Of a DNA stretch of 64,000 bases, positions 18,101 to 25,740 are shown in pieces (position 1 is the stretch's first letter; every line of letters starts with the position of its first letter). The notes under the pieces were generated by a model, which was not told where the DNA came from, made no database searches, and saw only the letters and a program-made list of their open reading frames with translations. Position numbers and translations under genes: made by a program. The stretch is from Nitrosococcus watsonii C-113 (GTDB taxonomy: Bacteria; Pseudomonadota; Gammaproteobacteria; Nitrosococcales; Nitrosococcaceae): NCBI RefSeq assembly GCF_000143085.1, contig NC_014315.1:929001-993000 (forward strand), in the 5' to 3' direction.

Positions 18101-18970
18101 TGCCTCGGGGAACAGGCTTCCTTCGCTGCTATTAATATTGGAGAATGGCGGCGGCGGCATGAAAGTTTTTTAGCCAAGACCGCTTTCGTGCTTGCTCCCT
18201 CGGTCTGGGCTCAGCGCACTTTTAATAATTATTTTCCTGGGGTTCCGGTCACTTTCATCCCTAATTTTCAGCAGCCCAGGTTATCTAGGCACAGGGGAGG
18301 GAATATCCGTGGCTTCTTGCTCCCACAAGATGATATAAAGTCGATTGGTCTGCTGGGCGCTATCGGGCCGGTGAAAGGCGCTAGACAGTTGGAACAGTTA
18401 GTGGAAAGAACCCGGGAGCGGCAATTGCCCTTGCGCTGGGTAGTGATTGGCTACACGGATCGGCAGGGGGACCCCCCTGTGCCTTACCAGAGCGAGGATC
18501 AGATAGTAACGCTCCATGGCCCTTATAGGCAGGCAGATCTGCCAGTCCTGCTGGATCATTACGCTATCTCTTTGGTGGTCTTTCCTTCGGCGGGTCCAGA
18601 AACTTTTTCTTATACGCTCTCAGAAGCTTGGGCAGCCGGCCGACCGGTGTTGGTGCCTCCTATTGGGGCGTTGCAAGAACGGGTGGCAGAGTCTGGCGCT
18701 GGCTGGATCATGGAGGATTGGCAAGATATGGACAGGATTTTGGACCGGGTAATGGCTTTGGTTTATCCGGAAGTGGCGGAATCCCTGCTGTCAATTCAGG
18801 AACGTGTGGAACAGGCTAATCGCCAGCAGGCGGATCAATCGTGTTCTGCAAGCCTTTTGATTGCTGAAATCTACCGGCGCGCTTTTACCGCTTCTCCGCC
18901 GCCTGGGTTAATTAGCCTGAGCTCCTTGCGGGTTTATGAGGCAGCGTGCCAGGAGCATGATAGGGATTGA
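15200..18970 (+). CDS. multi-domain glycan protein: methyltransferase, coiled coil, GT2, GT4
   Basis: A 1256-residue cytoplasmic fusion. Domain 1 (about 30-220) is a class I SAM methyltransferase, with motif I VLDLGTGPG and the following DYIVCADVLEHL. A beta-rich linker follows. A coiled coil (about 430-515) is built from Glu/Arg/Leu heptads such as REELLREKERLLVHRDRQLE. Domain 3 (about 543-785) is a GT2 glycosyltransferase: IDIIIPVYNAYEYLRDCL, LIDDAS, LLNSDTLV (metal-binding Asp motif) and GYGEENDLCLRAAQAG. Domain 4 (about 820-1230) is a GT4-like unit ending with ETFSYTLSEAWAAGRPVLVPP. The ATG at 15200 is preferred over an upstream TTG at 15158, although its ribosome site is weak. The methyltransferase plus coiled-coil plan resembles WbdD-type chain-length regulators, here joined to polymerising domains; that parallel is inference. 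Confidence 0.85.
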   Translation: MNSNAPFSKSMPVSSPPLKEHLYIREFDPQGEDSLAKIARLIRPHTQVLDLGTGPGILGKYLSTALGCIVDGVEMSGDQVQLAKPFYRYLRMADLETARLAALFPGHGAGNETEYSIDTSSTDSKEDTHHRYDYIVCADVLEHLKNPGAVVSQLPTLLKPNGRVLLSIPNIAHAGVIAELLVGEFRYRPEGLLDSTHLRFFTRQSLLEFLNCHGLVPLSMEGIPCDIRASEFRSYYVETLPPAIYRLLQAYPDALTYQFIVEAAPGVQAAKKLAAEPTAPEFHFACRLYWRTGGAEYQEENSRYVLGCIGKEHQTIRFSMPALPEIPMGIRIAPAERPGFMQIHQIALYDKEEQGIWQWPGNTAHLPVVNTHQMEFSHGWSALLGVNAVLMGKDPSFELSLEESALASLQAGGTLELQISWPLSADFMALTQRLEQKDRELQAREELLREKERLLVHRDRQLEEKERLLEAGRQVLHGLHEQLAEQQRVLTVHEQQLAETNALADYLKARLDHQESWRGWARRPFRPLKRWYLKRPEVETDGSQLIDIIIPVYNAYEYLRDCLERLRLCTQEPYRLVLIDDASTDSRIQTLFEELEAAGEEDILLLRNEYNQGFVATANRGMSLGANDVVLLNSDTLVTRNWLEKLKRCAASDPKIGTITPFTNHGEICSFPEFCRENPLPDDPELINEAMDRLDLAVYPDIPTGVGFCLYIRRALIQQVGLFDEAAFGRGYGEENDLCLRAAQAGFRNVLCSDAYVAHVGGGSFGQEKSAVGEKQMAVLLNKHPTYLEQVDDFIKGDPLKPLRQLIQSQLEKAAPSRKPAVLHVMHGHGGPAVSQGRGGGIGMYIEHLTACLAGEFRHYGLIAQGQAWTLKELFSGKEGQGYCFQRQDNETWTAFLEGICAWLDVKLCHIHQIAGCRDGLLEAFAGTAIPYGVSIHDFLLACPTVNLLDSKGHYCHGVTDIDQCQQCLGEQASFAAINIGEWRRRHESFLAKTAFVLAPSVWAQRTFNNYFPGVPVTFIPNFQQPRLSRHRGGNIRGFLLPQDDIKSIGLLGAIGPVKGARQLEQLVERTRERQLPLRWVVIGYTDRQGDPPVPYQSEDQIVTLHGPYRQADLPVLLDHYAISLVVFPSAGPETFSYTLSEAWAAGRPVLVPPIGALQERVAESGAGWIMEDWQDMDRILDRVMALVYPEVAESLLSIQERVEQANRQQADQSCSASLLIAEIYRRAFTASPPPGLISLSSLRVYEAACQEHDRD

Positions 18971-19001
18971 AAAAGAGAGCGGAACTGGAGAAAGTCTTAT
19001 C

Positions 19002-19931
19002 ATGGGTGGGTTAGCAAGGGCGGTGATTGAATGTCCCAGCATTATTGCGATCATTGTCACTTACGAACCGGACCTTGAGGCGCTGGAGCGGCTGCTCCTT
19101 GCCCTGTTTTCCCAAGTCGAAGCGGTGGTGGTAGTCGACAATGGTTCAAGTGAAGATATGCGCCAATGGCTCAAGCGATTGAATATTGCTAGCCTCCATT
19201 GTGCGGCGTTACCCGAAAACCAGGGAGTCGCTGCGGCTCAGAATGAGGGCATCGCTTGGGCGAAAGAGCAGGGCGCTACCCATGTGGTCCTGTTTGACCA
19301 GGACAGTGTGCCCGCTCCCGATATGGTTGCCCGGTTGTACGGGGCATGGCGGCAACTGGAGCAGGACGGGCTATCCGTGTGCGCCGTGGGTCCTAATTAC
19401 CAGGATTTAAGGCGACCTAAAACGTCGCCGTTTGTTCGGGTGCGGGGATTAATGATTAGCCGCTGCCAGTGCCGAAAGGAGGGCGATGTGCTGGAAGTAG
19501 ATCATTTAATTTCCTCCGGGAGCCTGATCCCGATGATGGTGTTGGATGCCGTGGGAGGTATGGTGGAGGGGTTGTTTATTGATTACATTGATACCGAGTG
19601 GGTATTGCGCGCCCAGCGCAGGGGTTATCGGGCTTATGGTATTTGCGGCGCCAGAATGAGCCATGTTCTAGGAAATAAGTCAATTCGCTTTCTGGGCCGT
19701 GAAGTTGTAGCGCGTAGCCCCTTGAGGCATTATTATCTGTTCCGTAATGCGCTTTGGCTTTACCGGCAAAGCTGGGTGCCTTGGGGGTGGAAACTGGCGG
19801 ACGGGTTCCGTTTGCTACAACGTTTTTGTTTCTATGCTTTATTTGCTCCACCCCGGTTGCAGCAGGTGAAAATGATGACCCTGGGGCTTTGCCATGGCCT
19901 GTGGGGCCGTCAAGGGAAATATCCTGCCTGA
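19002..19931 (+). CDS. GT2 glycosyltransferase, rhamnosyltransferase-like (RfbF/WbbL type)
   Basis: GT-A fold glycosyltransferase of about 309 aa. It contains IIAIIVTYEPDLEALERLLLAL, VVVVDNGSSED, a DxD-like site in VVLFDQDSVPAPDMV, and the acceptor-side pattern GLFIDYIDTEWVLRAQRRGY that is typical of dTDP-rhamnosyl transferases of the RfbF group. A C-terminal hydrophobic and Trp-rich stretch may associate with the membrane. The ATG at 19002 follows GGAG by about 12 bases; longer starts at 18936 or 18957 would overlap the upstream gene. Its role is to add one sugar, possibly rhamnose, to the lipid-linked glycan. The donor cannot be proven from sequence. Confidence 0.82.
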   Translation: MGGLARAVIECPSIIAIIVTYEPDLEALERLLLALFSQVEAVVVVDNGSSEDMRQWLKRLNIASLHCAALPENQGVAAAQNEGIAWAKEQGATHVVLFDQDSVPAPDMVARLYGAWRQLEQDGLSVCAVGPNYQDLRRPKTSPFVRVRGLMISRCQCRKEGDVLEVDHLISSGSLIPMMVLDAVGGMVEGLFIDYIDTEWVLRAQRRGYRAYGICGARMSHVLGNKSIRFLGREVVARSPLRHYYLFRNALWLYRQSWVPWGWKLADGFRLLQRFCFYALFAPPRLQQVKMMTLGLCHGLWGRQGKYPA

Positions 19932-19943
19932 GAGAAAACGATC

Positions 19944-21299
19944 ATGCCTCTAGTGAGCGTGCTTATGCCCGCCTATAACCACGAAGAATATGTGTCCTCG
20001 GCAGTGGAAAGCGTCCTCGGCCAGACTCATAAAAATCTGGAGCTGATTGTGATTGATGACGCCTCCTCGGATGGCACCTGGGCGGTTTTACAATCTTTCC
20101 AGGATCATCGCCTGCGGCGGTACCGGCATGACCGCAACCAAGGCGCCCATGCCACGCTAAACGAGGCGATGGCTCTGGCGCAAGGGGAATACATTGCCAT
20201 CTTGGATTCGGATGATAGGTATGACCCCCGCCGGCTTGAACGGCTGTTGTCGGAAGTCGGGCGCGCTAGCGGCAACGATGTTTTTATTTTTAGCGATGTG
20301 GATTTCATTGGGCCAACGGGAGGCGGTATTGCCGATCATCCCCGCGCCCAAGGCTATAAAACGCAGCGCAAGCGCTGGGAAACGTTAAGTCCGGCAAGCT
20401 GGTTTTTTGCCAGCAATCTTGCCATGACTACTTCTAATTTCTTTTTTTCCCGTTCCCTGGCAAATCGGGTTGGCGATTTTTCCCCCCTGCGCTATACCCA
20501 TGATTGGGATTGGGCATTACGGGCTACCTTGCAGGGAACTATTCCTCTCTGGGTTCGGGAGGATCTGCTTGCCTATCGGGTCCATGGTGCCAATACCCTC
20601 TCCGAGGGTGATCTCTGGCGGCACATTCACGAAAACTCCTATGTGCAGGCCAGGGCGCTGCTCTCATTGGGGAAACAGTTAGGGGAGGGGAGCCCGGAGG
20701 GAAAAGCCCATGGGGAAGACATTCTCTTGGCCTTGATGGGTAATGAGAGCCTGCATCCCATTTCCCTTTTATGTTATTTGGTTTATGGTCTTGCGGGGAC
20801 AGAAAATCTGTGCTTGCTAGATTGTGCGGGCGGGGGTAGTACCGGTTGGCGGTTACAGCGGCTAGCGGAGGCAGTTGCTTGCCCCCCGGGGGTCTTTCGT
20901 TCCATGGCTCACCTGGCGGAGCGGGAGAGAGCGATTGTCGTCCAAGCAGCTATGCTGGATGAGCGCTGGCAAGCCATGGAACAGATGAGACGAGAAATTG
21001 CAGGACAGAAGGCCATGGTTGAAGATCGCTGGGCTACCATCCAGCAGATGAGCGGCGAAATTGCTAGTCGGAATCAATGGATTGACGATCTGAGCACCGT
21101 GGTAAAAGAAAAGGAACATTGTATTAGCGCTCAGGGGACCATGCTAGATGAGCGCTGGCAGGCCATGGAACAGATGGGCAAGGAAATTGCGCAGCGGGAT
21201 GCCCAGCTTGAAACAGCGCGGGCGGAAATACAGAAGCTCAATAGAAATCTTTTCATCCGGGCAGGGCGCTATCTCAGGCGGATGTTGGCGGCCCTTTAG
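19944..21299 (+). CDS. GT2 glycosyltransferase with C-terminal repetitive coiled coil
   Basis: The N-terminal 230 residues are a classic GT2 domain: VSVLMPAYNHEEYVSSAVESVL, LIVIDDASSDGTW, AILDSDDRY (metal-binding DxDD) and YTHDWDWALRATLQG. The C-terminal part (about residues 325-430) is helical and repetitive, with three related units beginning MLDERWQAMEQM, MVEDRWATIQQM and MLDERWQAMEQM, likely a coiled coil for oligomerisation. The corresponding DNA units are at 20952, 21015 and 21141. The short basic tail (LFIRAGRYLRRMLAAL) may bind the membrane surface. Spaced 12 bases after the preceding glycosyltransferase gene. The sugar donor is unknown. Confidence 0.85.
   Translation: MPLVSVLMPAYNHEEYVSSAVESVLGQTHKNLELIVIDDASSDGTWAVLQSFQDHRLRRYRHDRNQGAHATLNEAMALAQGEYIAILDSDDRYDPRRLERLLSEVGRASGNDVFIFSDVDFIGPTGGGIADHPRAQGYKTQRKRWETLSPASWFFASNLAMTTSNFFFSRSLANRVGDFSPLRYTHDWDWALRATLQGTIPLWVREDLLAYRVHGANTLSEGDLWRHIHENSYVQARALLSLGKQLGEGSPEGKAHGEDILLALMGNESLHPISLLCYLVYGLAGTENLCLLDCAGGGSTGWRLQRLAEAVACPPGVFRSMAHLAERERAIVVQAAMLDERWQAMEQMRREIAGQKAMVEDRWATIQQMSGEIASRNQWIDDLSTVVKEKEHCISAQGTMLDERWQAMEQMGKEIAQRDAQLETARAEIQKLNRNLFIRAGRYLRRMLAAL
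20952..21189 (+). repeat. three intragenic 49-base repeat units in a GT2 gene
   Basis: Units at 20952-21000, 21015-21063 and 21141-21189. The first and third agree in about 42 of 49 positions by my count; the middle one is more diverged. They encode the coiled-coil units of the glycosyltransferase and probably arose by internal duplication. Confidence 0.7.
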
Positions 21300-21318
21300 T
21301 AAGGGGGAGGCATAAGGT

Positions 21319-22389
21319 ATGGAAATAACCAATCTGGATTTGCCAGCGGATCTGGAAAGAGTGCTCCACGAGCACGTTTTTAGCAAATGGGATCAAGCCT
21401 TTCTTAAAACCCCCGAAGGAGAAGCAGGCAAACAGGAAGTACTGGTCCATCGTTTCAATAATGCGTTGCGCTTTACCGTGCCCTGGCTCAAACGCAGTCT
21501 CGATCTTTCTAATGCCTGTGTCGTCGAGATCGGTTGCGGATCGGGTTCGAGCACAGCCGCCCTTGCCCATCACTGCCGCGAGGTGGTGGGTTTCGATATC
21601 GACTCCGGTGCCATAAAGGCCGCCGAGGCGCGCTGCCAAGCCTACGGGCTTTCTAACGTCCGACTTCAGAGCGTGGCTCCGGAAGATTTGCTGCCAGCTA
21701 TTGGCAGCCTGCCGCAAAAGGCTGATGTTTATCTTCTCTATGCTGTCATTGAGCATCAAACTTACCTGGAGCGGATCGAGACGCTCTCCACTCTTTGGAA
21801 GTTGCTTGCACCAGGCGGAGCCTTAGTTGTTATCGAGACTCCCAACCGGTTTGCCTATATAGACAAGCACACCTCGGAGCTTGAATTTTATCATCTGCTG
21901 CCAGACGATTTGGCCTTTCGATATATTCAGCACGTGCCCAGGCGGGCTTTCAAGGATACGATTGAACCTTTGATACAGCAGCAAACATGGGCTCAGGCAA
22001 GTGAGCTGCGGGTGAGATGGGGTCTGGGGGCAAGCTATCATGAGTTTGATATCGCCCTGGGGGAACCCTTAGATGAGATTATCGTAGCCGATGGCTTCGA
22101 GCAGGAGATGGTGGATTTTTTCCCCATAGACATGGATGAGGAATTGCTCACCCGCTTCTTTCACGCCCGAGTGCCGAGCAAACCGATTGGCTTTTCCCGG
22201 GCCGTGCTCAATCTCATTCTGCGCAAGCCTGGGGGGGAATTAGACCGGCGTGGAGCGGCTGAATTTGCGCGTAGCCGGAGAACTCAGATTGGTCTGAGAC
22301 TGAACTCCGTGCCCGCGCCGCCGCAGACCCTAGCCCAACGCGCCTGGATGCGAGTCCGGACCTTTGTCGATCAAAAAGTTGGAATCTAA
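21319..22389 (+). CDS. class I SAM-dependent methyltransferase
   Basis: Protein of 356 aa with a Rossmann methyltransferase domain near residues 55-180. Motif I is VVEIGCGSGSSTAALAHHC, the acidic strand-2 end is VVGFDIDSGAIKAAEARC, and motif IV is ADVYLLYAVIEHQTYLERIETL, followed by LLAPGGALVVIETPNRFAYID. The remaining C-terminal half is specific to this protein. A GGGGGAGG-like ribosome site precedes the ATG. Lying between glycosyltransferase genes, it probably methylates a sugar or the glycan end, or makes a methylated intermediate. The substrate cannot be read. Confidence 0.83.
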   Translation: MEITNLDLPADLERVLHEHVFSKWDQAFLKTPEGEAGKQEVLVHRFNNALRFTVPWLKRSLDLSNACVVEIGCGSGSSTAALAHHCREVVGFDIDSGAIKAAEARCQAYGLSNVRLQSVAPEDLLPAIGSLPQKADVYLLYAVIEHQTYLERIETLSTLWKLLAPGGALVVIETPNRFAYIDKHTSELEFYHLLPDDLAFRYIQHVPRRAFKDTIEPLIQQQTWAQASELRVRWGLGASYHEFDIALGEPLDEIIVADGFEQEMVDFFPIDMDEELLTRFFHARVPSKPIGFSRAVLNLILRKPGGELDRRGAAEFARSRRTQIGLRLNSVPAPPQTLAQRAWMRVRTFVDQKVGI

Positions 22390-22454
22390 ATCTGCTTCTT
22401 CAGTATTGCGAACATCGGCGATAAATAGAACTAAACATTCATTATAGATAAAAT

Positions 22455-23669
22455 ATGGCCACTATTGCCTGGCTTATTCCGAGTCTCCTTGAAGGTTCAG
22501 GAGGCCACCGCACTTTCCTTCAGCATGCGGATTATCTGCAACAACAGGGGCACCGCTGCTCCCTATACTTGGAAAATCCTGAGCAATTTTCTGGCCCCAA
22601 TCTGCGTAAGCGTATCAAGCGGATGTTTGGGTATGATTTCCGGGAAGTCCATTCGGGTTGGTCGAATATTCGGCCAGCGGAGCTGGTATTCGCCACCATA
22701 TGGTACTCTGCTAAGGTAGTTCGTGATTTGCCCTTTCCTTGTGTCAAAGCCTATTTCGTCCAGGATTTCGAGGCCCAGTTCAATTCCATGGGAGATGGTT
22801 ATCTTATGGCCGAGAATTCCTATCGCTACGGCCTTTATCCGGTGACTATCGGCCGTTGGTTGCCGGCCTTATTAGAGCGCCAGTTCGGGGTGGCGGCTAG
22901 TCATTTCGATTTTTGCGCTGATTTAGAGAAGTATCGCCCGCTATCAAGGGTAAGGCGGGAACGGGCGATCTGCTTCATTTATCAACCGGATAAGCCCCGA
23001 CGTTGCGTGGAGTTAGGGCTTGAGGCGTTGGGCCTCGTTAAACATTGGATGCCGGAGGTTAGGATTTATCTCTATGGTTCCAAGAGCAGCGCCCGGGCCT
23101 GGTTCGAACACGAAAACCTGGGCCTGTTGAGCTTAGAAGATTGCAATCGGCTTTACAACCGCTGTGCGGTGGGTCTATGTCTTAGCTCTACTAACCCCTC
23201 CCGGGTTCCCTTTGAGATGATGGCTGCTGGCCTGCCGGTAGTGGAGATGTATCGGGACAATACTTTATATGATTTTCCCGAGGAGGCGGTGTTGCTATGC
23301 GAGCCGACCCCGGAATCTCTGGCTCAGGGAATGAAGATTATTTTGGCTTCCTCTAAGCGGGCTGAAGCTATGAGTCAAGCTGGGATAGATTATATGGCTA
23401 ACCGGCCGTTGGAATATGGGTTGGCGCAATTTCACGCTACGGTCAGTAGCCTGTTAAAAGGCACGGAGCCTTTTCCGCAGGAGCCAGCCCCCATGTATCG
23501 GCGGCCCGCGCTCGTTGCCGAGTCTCGCCCGGCAGGCACTGGGGCCGTTGCTGTTCCAGAGCCCTTGGTGGACCGGGGTCGTCTGGCTTTTTTGCCGCCT
23601 TTGCCACGCAAGGTCATACGGTTTTTTTATTATCGGTTGCGGCGGGCGCTGGCGGCGGTGAAAATATGA
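22455..23669 (+). CDS. WsaF-like GT-B glycosyltransferase (rhamnosyltransferase type)
   Basis: A 404-residue GT-B glycosyltransferase. The start IAWLIPSLLEGSGGHRTFLQHADYLQQQGH and the middle YFVQDFEAQFNSMGDGYLMAENSYRYGL match the WsaF/RgpF-like group that builds rhamnose-containing S-layer or cell-wall glycans. The donor-binding half carries NPSRVPFEMMAAGLPVVEM, with the conserved Glu of retaining GT-B enzymes. The C-terminus is basic and rich in Arg and Tyr. The gene overlaps the following HAD-like gene by four bases (ATGA), so their products are likely made together. Confidence 0.8.
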   Translation: MATIAWLIPSLLEGSGGHRTFLQHADYLQQQGHRCSLYLENPEQFSGPNLRKRIKRMFGYDFREVHSGWSNIRPAELVFATIWYSAKVVRDLPFPCVKAYFVQDFEAQFNSMGDGYLMAENSYRYGLYPVTIGRWLPALLERQFGVAASHFDFCADLEKYRPLSRVRRERAICFIYQPDKPRRCVELGLEALGLVKHWMPEVRIYLYGSKSSARAWFEHENLGLLSLEDCNRLYNRCAVGLCLSSTNPSRVPFEMMAAGLPVVEMYRDNTLYDFPEEAVLLCEPTPESLAQGMKIILASSKRAEAMSQAGIDYMANRPLEYGLAQFHATVSSLLKGTEPFPQEPAPMYRRPALVAESRPAGTGAVAVPEPLVDRGRLAFLPPLPRKVIRFFYYRLRRALAAVKI

Positions 23670-25738
23670 ACAATGGCACGGGAAAGATAGCTGCTCAATC
23701 CTATGCGTTATTGACGATTGATGTTTGGGATACTTTGCTGCGCCGGCGCTGTCACCCCGATAGCGTGAAGTTGCAAGTGTGCCGGTATGTGGCGCTGAAT
23801 TACGCGCAACATCTGCATCCTGAGAACCAGGATATTTGGGTTTTGTTACGCCTGCGCCAACAGGCGGAAAAAGAATTGGGAGATAAGAGCAGACAAGCGG
23901 GGCAAGATGATGAATACCGCCATCGGGAAGTTTACCGGCGTTGGCTGGCATTGGCGGGACTAACTCCCTTTCCCCTAAACCGCGAAACTCAGGAGCAATT
24001 GCTCTTGACCCTGGAGCGGGTGGAAATGGCCCAGGAAAAATTTGTTTCCTATCCGGATCCCACCATTGCGGCAACCCTAGAGCATTATCCTGTCTCTAGG
24101 CGGTGTTTTCTTTCGGACTTTTATCTGCCGGCTGCGGCCATCCAGAAACTGCTAGCTCATCATGGTCTGTCCCATTGGGCTGCGGAGGGGGTGGTCTCTT
24201 GCGAGGTAGGTTTAAACAAACGCTCTGGGCGGCTTTATCAACATTTGCACCAACACTTTGGGGTGACCCCAGGCCAGCATCTGCATGTGGGTGACAATGC
24301 TGAGGCGGATGTGCGGGCGGCAAAAAGAATGGGTGTGGTGGCGCTCCATTTTCAACCCCGGGATGAGCACGAAAAACGTCGGCAGCGAGAGGCTTCCTTT
24401 CATGCTCGAGCGGATGCCCTCCAAACGGCATCCCGAGATTTACTTGCTATTCCGCCTCCCTTCCCGTGTGAACGGCAGGAGATTTATGACTATGGCCGGA
24501 AATGCTCCCTGCTGTTAATAGGCTTTACTACTTGGGTCATGGAACGGGCAGTAGCGGATCAGGTAAAAGAATTATATTTCTTTACTCGGGAAGGTGAATT
24601 TTTTATTGAAATTTACCGCCGGCTGGTGAAATGGGATTGGTTAGGTTTTTCACCGCCCCCCGCCAGTGTGCTCCCCGTCAGTCGACTTGCTACTTTTGCC
24701 GCCTCCCTAAAGAATTTATCCACGACGGAGCTGATGCGTTTGTGGAATCAATACAGTACTCAGTCTTTAGGCGCGTTGTTGAAATCCCTTGGTTTGGAGC
24801 CGGTAGAGTTCACTGAGCAGGCTGTTCGCCATGGGTTGGAGCTAACCCGGCCTATTACCTATCCCTGGCAGGATACCCGCATTCATGCTTTTCTCGGCGA
24901 TCCTGAGGTCAGCGCAGAAATTGAAGCCCATCTGAAGGCTAAGCAGGGCCAATTGTCTACTTACCTGGAATCCATGGGCCTGGAAAATGTCGCCGGTTCG
25001 GTGGGAATTGTTGATATCGGCTGGCGAGGGACCATCCAGGACAATTTGGCTCGTCTGCTGCCGTCAGTGGCGCTGCACGGTTATTATTTAGGTTTGAATC
25101 GGTTTCTTAATATCCAGCCAGAAAATATTCGGAAGGAGGCTTTTGGCCCCAATCTTAATAAGAATAACGAGAGGGGTTCTCTCTTGGATTTTGTGGCGCC
25201 TCTAGAAATGCTGTGCAATTCCCCTTCCGGTAGTGTGATGGGTTATGAGAAGGGTGAGCACAGTATTCAGGCTTATCGTCATACCGACGAGGAAGAAAAT
25301 CGGATATATGATGCGTATGTTCGTCATTTTCAGGCTGGAGTATTAGACGCAGTCCCCTTTTGGGTGGATTTTCTGCGCACCCATGCTTATTCGTCCAGCG
25401 AGTTTCGGCCACTTGCCATGGATATTTGGTCGGATATCATTCAACACCCCCCGCCTTTTTTGGCACAAGCCTATTTTCAGCTTAATCATAATGAGACTTT
25501 CGGAATGGGGGGATTCTCCAATAAGCAGCGTATGCTAACCACGGGAGAGGTAATGGGCGCCTTTGTTTCCAAAAAACAGCGGACAAAGCTTCATGAATTT
25601 TTACGGGAGAATGGTTGGGTGCCAGGATTGTTGGCTTGTCCCGATGTTGATTCGACCTTTCGCTGGGTGCTGGGTAAGTTTTTATGGGCCTTGAGTATTC
25701 GGCGCTGGGTCCGGCGCCGTTTCTTCTCAAGCCTATAA
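23666..25738 (+). CDS. HAD-superfamily protein of the COG5610 type
   Basis: A 690-residue protein whose N-terminal third is a HAD-type hydrolase fold. Motif I is LLTIDVWDTLLRRR, the next block is CFLSDFYLPAAAIQKLL, and the late motif is HVGDNAEADVRAAKRMGV with the paired acidic residues. The remaining 420 residues are specific to the family found in glycan gene clusters (for example ELYFFTREGEFFIEIYRRLV and VGIVDIGWRGTIQDNLARLL). The activity of these proteins is not established; phosphatase or phosphotransfer to a glycan is possible. It overlaps the WsaF-like gene by four bases and its stop lies two bases from the stop of the convergent minus-strand gene. Confidence 0.72.
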   Translation: MNNGTGKIAAQSYALLTIDVWDTLLRRRCHPDSVKLQVCRYVALNYAQHLHPENQDIWVLLRLRQQAEKELGDKSRQAGQDDEYRHREVYRRWLALAGLTPFPLNRETQEQLLLTLERVEMAQEKFVSYPDPTIAATLEHYPVSRRCFLSDFYLPAAAIQKLLAHHGLSHWAAEGVVSCEVGLNKRSGRLYQHLHQHFGVTPGQHLHVGDNAEADVRAAKRMGVVALHFQPRDEHEKRRQREASFHARADALQTASRDLLAIPPPFPCERQEIYDYGRKCSLLLIGFTTWVMERAVADQVKELYFFTREGEFFIEIYRRLVKWDWLGFSPPPASVLPVSRLATFAASLKNLSTTELMRLWNQYSTQSLGALLKSLGLEPVEFTEQAVRHGLELTRPITYPWQDTRIHAFLGDPEVSAEIEAHLKAKQGQLSTYLESMGLENVAGSVGIVDIGWRGTIQDNLARLLPSVALHGYYLGLNRFLNIQPENIRKEAFGPNLNKNNERGSLLDFVAPLEMLCNSPSGSVMGYEKGEHSIQAYRHTDEEENRIYDAYVRHFQAGVLDAVPFWVDFLRTHAYSSSEFRPLAMDIWSDIIQHPPPFLAQAYFQLNHNETFGMGGFSNKQRMLTTGEVMGAFVSKKQRTKLHEFLRENGWVPGLLACPDVDSTFRWVLGKFLWALSIRRWVRRRFFSSL

Positions 25739-25740
25739 GT

